This document shows positions 58,610 through 64,000 of a DNA stretch of 64,000 nt, piece by piece. The notes beneath the pieces were generated by a model. That model saw nothing but the letters and a program-made list of their open reading frames with translations. It ran no database searches and was not told where the DNA came from. This DNA is from Theobroma cacao (lineage: Eukaryota > Streptophyta > Magnoliopsida > Malvales > Malvaceae), in the NCBI RefSeq assembly GCF_000208745.1, contig NC_030853.1, positions 8,719,923-8,783,922 on the forward strand. Reading direction: 5' to 3'. The position numbers were made by a program, and so were the translations under genes. Position 1 is the stretch's first letter; every line of letters begins with the position of its first letter.

Positions 58610-61510
58610 TGTCATGACTCGGTACTCCTCTCTAGCTTGTGACAACCGCCGCGATGTCCCAATAGACACTCATCACCCGGAATGCCAACCGGAACCCCGC
58701 AAGGCTTTAATATCAGTTTCTCATTCCCCTTGTGAGTAACCGTTGCTAAATATCATGTTCTAAAAGATTTTAAGTTATTTCCAACTTAAAACAATAAAAA
58801 AATTATTTCTGTCTCACAGGGGTATTTTGGTCATTTTTTCCTGAACATTTTGAAATCCGCTAAAAATGTAGTATGCAAGTACAAAACACATAATTCATAA
58901 TCAAAAATAAGTTTAAACATCTAAAACCTTCATTTAAAATGAAATTATGATTATTTGGATATAATAAAATAAAATAAATATTTAATAAAATATTCTATTT
59001 TCTTATAAAACAATATTTTTAGAGTATACGTAAATAATTTTTTTTTCAGCGTAAGAGCAAAATAAATTCATACATACTATAATACAGTAAGCCAGAGTAT
59101 TTAATTTAATTTACAATAACCAATAGGCCCCCGAATAACCAAAAGTAAGGGAGACTGTAAACTTACAGTTTGGAGGATGCAAATCTAATGGTAGCCTCGA
59201 TGAAACCAGCTATCTACAGCCTATTCTGAGCCTGAAATGGGTGGAAAAGAGTGTGGTGAGATTATATAATCCCAGTGAGTAAACAAACACCATCCAAAAT
59301 ATCTAAAATTGAGTAAATGGAGACGATTAAAATATTCCATCTCAATATGTATTTCGTAACATAAATATTCATTTCATTTAAATAATCAACATGGCTTATG
59401 AGTATCTTAAAAGCTTGGCTCCTGCCAAAATCATTCTCGGGAATACCTTGGCGAAGGCATTTAACCGAGTCTACCAAGGTTGTTAAAAATTTCGTATACA
59501 CATAAACATATTTTTAATTTGAAAAACATAGTCGTTCCTTGACGTTAGCGAAGTTCATCATCACGAGGTGGTTCAGTGTGACGTGAACTCTAACCATACC
59601 TCAGAAGATACCCTACGCACCTCTCTGCCCAAGGTACATATATAACCAGATTTCGTGCCCCTCTAATAGGCTGATCCACAGAATCGGCCCGCTGCAACAA
59701 GCTAAACCCACCATACAATAAAATTTTGATAGCATGACATGACTAATATTATACTACTCAGCTTGTAAATGTAAAACAGAACAATTCATACAGTTCACAA
59801 ACCACAATTCCAGCCAGTCATGCCAACACATTATCATAAGCCATCAATTAGAACCATAAATTTACAACACATCAAGTGGTCTCCAATTACTCTATTTTCA
59901 AACCATCATTCAATTTTAAAACAATTTTATGAAATCATTTCAATAAATCACATTTTGTTTATAAAATCAAAAAATTAATCATTTAATTCTTTTTCCATAA
60001 AATTCACGAAATCAAATAAAACATACTTTAGATAATTAAGATGATAGTAAGGTTACTCACTATTTCGGGAGTCGAATTTCTAGAGTACTCTAACTACCGA
60101 TCCTCGAGTACAATTTCTTTGCCCTTAGCGGAGGATTCACCACCTAGACATGATGCAAAATCAAGCAATTTACCACATTGGTGCTAAACCGTTATAAAAC
60201 TATATGGATGCATGAAATGGAATGCAAATTATTCGGATTATCGTCTAAACATGGTGTTCACCTAATTCGATCTATCACTAAATTAATTGGCCAATTCAAC
60301 TCCAATTAACTCCATTTTTCTTCCAATTCTCCAGACCATCAATCACAAATTCAATAGCATAAAATTTAGCAACATCACCTTCACATTTTCCCTTAGGAAT
60401 TTCGGCCATGATGGGTGCATCAATATTATAATTTTTTCTACTTGATTTTCTCACAGTAATTCATCATTTCCTAACCAATTCACTTGAAATAAAATCAAAT
60501 CCACCATCCTCACTCTAAATGGAAAATTCGGTCAATAATGGGTGATGGAAGAACATGAATTTTTCTTGCTTGATTTTCATGCTACACATCACTAACTAAC
60601 TAAAAACACTAAAATACATTGAAATCTAACCAAATCAAGCATCAAAACTCCTCCCCCCATGTTCGGCCAGCAAGAGACCCATCATGATTTCATATGATTC
60701 AACCATGAAAAATCAAAAAGAATGCATGGGAAAAGTAGATCTCAAGCTTTATTGAAAAAAATCTTACCTTTTTCACTTGTTTCCTTGAATTTTCACATTT
60801 TTCCTTTGAATTTTTCCACCTAGGGTTCTTGTTCTTTCTTTTCTTCCTTTGTTCTTCTTTGCCCAGCCATAAGAATGAGATATAGGCTGATTTTGTGCTG
60901 ATTTTTAAAGCTAAATAATAAATGGATATAAACTTGACACATGTCACCATTCCATTGGTCCATGTGTCATACTTACCCATTAAGCAATCTCTTTCCACCA
61001 CTTAAATTTCTTCAATTATCCATGATAATATTGGGTAAAATCCATGTGCTGGACAAGTGTTGGGTGGTGTAAAATTACAATTTTGCCCTTGGGGTGGCAA
61101 AATGACTATTTTACCCCTATACTCGAAAAAATGTCAAAATTAAAATTTTTCACTTCTCAAACTCAAATTATGTTCTAAATAGTCAATCTTGATCAAAAAC
61201 TTCTTCCAACATTCACATCTTAACCTTGGGTGGCAAAATGACCATTTTGCCCCTAAATCATGAAAATTCCAATTTGACTCCAAATCGGTCTTCAAACTTC
61301 GAATCACCATTTTAAGTCATTCTAGGGTTTTAAAATTCTCAATTTCATGTTAAAATCTCTATTTGGTCTAGTTCGAGGCTTAATTCAACTTAGTTGCACC
61401 ACTAGGTACATTACCAACTTTTAACAATTTTTCGGGGCTTTGCAAGTATGCAAGCATATTGTCAATCACATGAATGACATGGCAAGTATTTTATAAGGTC
61501 GGGCTTGACA
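58610..61510 (-). mobile_element. Solo LTR B3 (family B)
   Basis: 2,901 bp, TGTCATGACTCGG ... GGGCTTGACA, with perfect TSD ctact (58605-58609 and 61511-61515), inserted in the G3 minisatellite. Candidate intron 60144-60767 (AAG|GTAAGATT ... TCTAG|GTGGTGAA) is present. Confidence 0.9.
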
Positions 61511-61889
61511 CTACTCTCACACATCAACATCACTATTCACACTTCCGCACCTCGTCATCACAGGCATGTGCATCCCCACATCGCGCACATGCACGGTTAT
61601 ATTTGTTACACAATATTAACTATCAATACGCAACATATATATTTATATCAACATCATATAAGGCACAAGGATTCATCATATTGCACACTCACAACATAAA
61701 ACGTTTTAATAAAGGCTTGTTCCCATGGATAACCTTTAAAGAACAATCAAATAAAAATCATTCACACGCTTCGTCCAAATACCAATACATTTCCCAAAAT
61801 ATTTTCAGTACAAGCTCACTCACAATGTCTTTGTTGATTCTTAAATCGACTCCAACTCCCACTAATGGTCCGAATGGAGATGTGGGGTC

Positions 61890-61910
61890 TCGTTGGGACC
61901 TTGGTAGCTT
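61890..61910 (-). other. Exon-exon junction in G3 LTR
   Basis: Minus strand AAGCTACCAAG|GTCCCAACG, with the junction between 61900 and 61899. The G2 exon edges GCTACCAAG and GTTCCAACG coincide with it, with no intron base left behind. Confidence 0.85.
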
Positions 61911-62605
61911 TGTAATCGAATTCCTTTTCAAAAGCTTTCGAATTCTTATGAAAAATCTCTCTTTCTCTCTCTAAAATGTCCAACTAGTGAGAGAAAGTAT
62001 TAAGGGAAGGCTTTTTGAGGGTTTTAAGGTGAAAGAGTAAGAGAGCACAAAGGACTTTGCGAAAAGGTGTACAAAAGTATGAAAATTAGGGTTAACTTGA
62101 GAAAATCTATGGAGGTTTCAAAGCAAGCTCCCATGGAAGGTAAGAAAATGTGAGAAAGGAAGAAGAAGAAGAAGTTGCTGGAAATTTGAAGAACTTACTA
62201 GAAACTTAGATATTTATGCCTTAAGTTTATCCATTTTCTCACGTAATTACTAAAATGCCCTTGACAAGGTCATTTTGTCTTTCCATTGCCTTTATACAAT
62301 CTTTTTACTTCTTTGACACTAAGACAAGGTCCATAAGAGTCTAGAAATACTCGAGTTCACGAAAACTTAAAAATTTTGATTCGAGATGCAAAATGACTGT
62401 TTTGCCCTTATCGTGAAAATTATCGATATTTCTATCTTCTTCATTCATTTTTACCATCATTCATTTATTCCTTAGGTCTATTTAGACCTTAATAACATTT
62501 GAGAGCTACTTCCAAGAGCTCACCATGAGAAATGATGAAATTACCCCTAGTTCGTGTTATAGCGTCTACTGCTAGTTACGGGTCTATAGAGGTCGAGGTT
62601 TCACA

Positions 62606-62700
62606 AGTTCACTTCTGAATCACCTTTTTAACTCGGTAATTAACCTCAATTGGCATTCGTAAGCTTTATTAGCCACCATATCAAAGTACGGGGTACTAAA
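62606..62700 (-). repeat. A-family LTR fragment (5' end)
   Basis: The reverse complement matches the first 90 or so bases of the A1 LTRs (CCCGTACTTTGATATGGTG, AATGCCAATT, GGTTAATTA). The remainder of that LTR is not seen on the other side of G3. Confidence 0.65.
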
Positions 62701-63192
62701 TAAATGATTTGATTCGCAATTAGAATAGACATACGCCAATTGCCATATTTAGTCAAATTAGAATACTAGCTTAATGAACTTTATTTAATTGATTGCTATA
62801 GACATATAGTGACCTAATTAAGTTAAGTATTTGTACAAGCATCTCGACGGAGACTTATGCATAGTTTTAGATTCTAAGTTAGTAAAACCACCCATGAATG
62901 TAAATAATAAAAAAGCTAGTATCAGATGAATTGTTGAATAAACCCATAATCCTAGGTTTTAATCTATTGTCTTTCTTTAGTGAATTTTTAGTTTTTATTA
63001 GTTAGTTTAATTTTTAATTAAATTTAGTTGCAATTATTTTTCTACAAAATTCAATTACTTGAATTAGATTAATTTTGCATAATTTTAGTCTTTAGTGAAA
63101 AATTAAGAGCAAATCCTTGTGGGATATGATTTTTGACTTATTGTTTGTATTACTTGTTCAATATATATACTTGCGTGTACTAAATTCATAAC

Positions 63193-64000
63193 AAAATTCA
63201 GCCCGAAAAAAAGAGAAAATTGTGTCACAAGTCAAAAGAGTGTAGCAAAGCAGGGAAGACAAGACAAAACATTGGGCACCATGCGGTAAAGGAGGAGTGC
63301 CACGGCACTGAAAGAAGAAATGAGAAAAAAAAATATACAGAACCTTGGGTGCCCCCACACTAACACAATATCTTGAGCAGACCAAAATTCGAAAGTTTAT
63401 TTCACGTAGGATTTTGAGGCCTATTTAAAGACCCTTTTAGAGCATTTGAAGGGAACAATTAAGATTGGTTTTCTTTAAAGAAAAAGAGTCGTCAAGCAAG
63501 TAAGAAAACGAGGAAAAACTCTTAAAGATTGAAGATCAAAGACTTAATAAATCTTAGTTTTCTTTTCTTCTTTTGTTTTTCTTATACTTTCCTTGTTTTG
63601 TGTTGATGGTTAAACTTTTTTGGATGATGTTTTTAGTAGTTATGAGTAACTGAATTTCCTATCTAGAATTGCAATTGAACCCAACATGTAGTTTGAATTT
63701 TTAATACTCTTTTTTGCTTATGATTGATAGTGTTTGAGTTGTTTATTTCAATCTTGTGCTTAATGTGTCTGATTGACTAACCACCTATTAGATTGATAGG
63801 GTAACCTAAATGAAACTTGAAAAAGTAATTTTAGTATAAACCTTGGATGAAATAACATATGTTCAATTTTAATTGCATAAAATGATTGATTTGATTTGCG
63901 TGTAGGGTAAGAATACACGTACGTGTTGTATGTAGCCATAATTAAAGTCTAATTTTAATGAGACTTTCTTAATTGCAATTTGCATAGGAATATCATAAGA
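63193..64000 (+). repeat. Truncated J-like LTR, running off the right edge
   Basis: Diverged from J1 but collinear with about 47600-48290: a TATTTAAAGACCC promoter-like site (63423), tttcttttcttcttttg and tttggatgatgttttt blocks, then cccaacatgtagtttgaa. It directly follows the J 3' LTR. No gene seen. Confidence 0.6.

Larger units (their letters stand above)
57693..62605 (-). mobile_element. Solo LTR G3 (family G, intron-less), containing B3
   Basis: TGTCACAGCCC ... GAGGTTTCACA; net length about 2.0 kb without B3. No clean TSD was found (taagt against agttc). The leader intron is missing exactly: on the minus strand GCTACCAAG at 61900 and upward runs directly into GTCCCAACGAG at 61899 and downward. 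Inserted beside an A-family LTR fragment inside the J LTR. The minisatellite (58525-58609, 61516-61600) is split by B3. Confidence 0.8.
54023..63192 (+). repeat. 3' LTR of J, split by G4 and G3
   Basis: Pieces 54023-54029, 56545-57692 and about 62701-63192 together align with J1 (about 1.65 kb). The start palindrome reads AACTCTATTACATAGAGTT. The end is estimated from alignment with J1. Confidence 0.75.

Noticed and set aside
1..64000. tRNA, rRNA or small-RNA genes
   Set aside because: Only primer-site matches to iMet tRNA were seen, without cloverleaf context; no A/B box pairs or rRNA-like sequence were recognised by eye.

Overview
This window reads as gene-poor, AT-rich plant nuclear DNA, most likely from a eudicot; the species cannot be told from the sequence. 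I found no convincing intact cellular gene. Almost every base can be assigned to LTR retrotransposons or their remnants, stacked inside one another. The evidence is target-site duplications (TSDs), tRNA-iMet-type primer sites (TGGTATCA[AG]AG[CT]), polypurine tracts, Ty1/copia gag-pol fragments, and repeated copies of several LTR families. Family letters (A to K) are local names used only here.

Layout. 1-6622: end of a minus-sense element H (short gag-like ORF, primer site, about 3 kb LTR) with solo LTR G1 inside it. About 6623-17740: an old plus-strand Ty1/copia element (I), split by solo LTR C1 (7201-8370) and by the two-LTR, pol-less element A1 (8837-16083). 17745-17965: an inverted chimera of LTR and RT sequence. 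About 17966-26974: minus-strand Sirevirus-like copia D, with gag, pol and a third ORF of plant-transposon-protein type, 5' LTR present and 3' LTR missing. 26975-45821: a second copy (E) of that family, truncated inside integrase. E is split by solo LTR C2 (29697-32486) and solo LTR F (32685-44808); F itself holds the two-LTR, pol-less element B1 (33869-43560). 45822-49674: old LTR-like sequence K with solo LTR J1 inside it, and a single N between duplicated TG-repeat flanks. 49675-52287: solo LTR G2. 52288-54022: an inverted J LTR piece and the 3' internal end of a Gypsy-type element J with its polypurine tract. 54023-63192: the J 3' LTR, split by solo LTRs G4 and G3; G3 contains solo LTR B3. 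63193-64000: a truncated J-like LTR running off the edge.

No element looks autonomous. D and E supply the only recognisable gag-pol, and both are broken. A1, B1 and H have long LTRs, an iMet primer site and no visible pol, so they resemble large retrotransposon derivatives that would need proteins from elsewhere. A1 and H share a short ORF with a motif F-x-x-G-C-G-R that I cannot name.

The most interesting observation is in the G family. Four LTR copies (G1, G2, F, G4) carry a GT-AG intron downstream of a TATA box. A fifth copy (G3) lacks exactly that intron, to the base. This is what insertion of a reverse-transcribed spliced RNA would leave. The B and C families carry a different, also consistently placed, candidate intron of about 620-645 bp.
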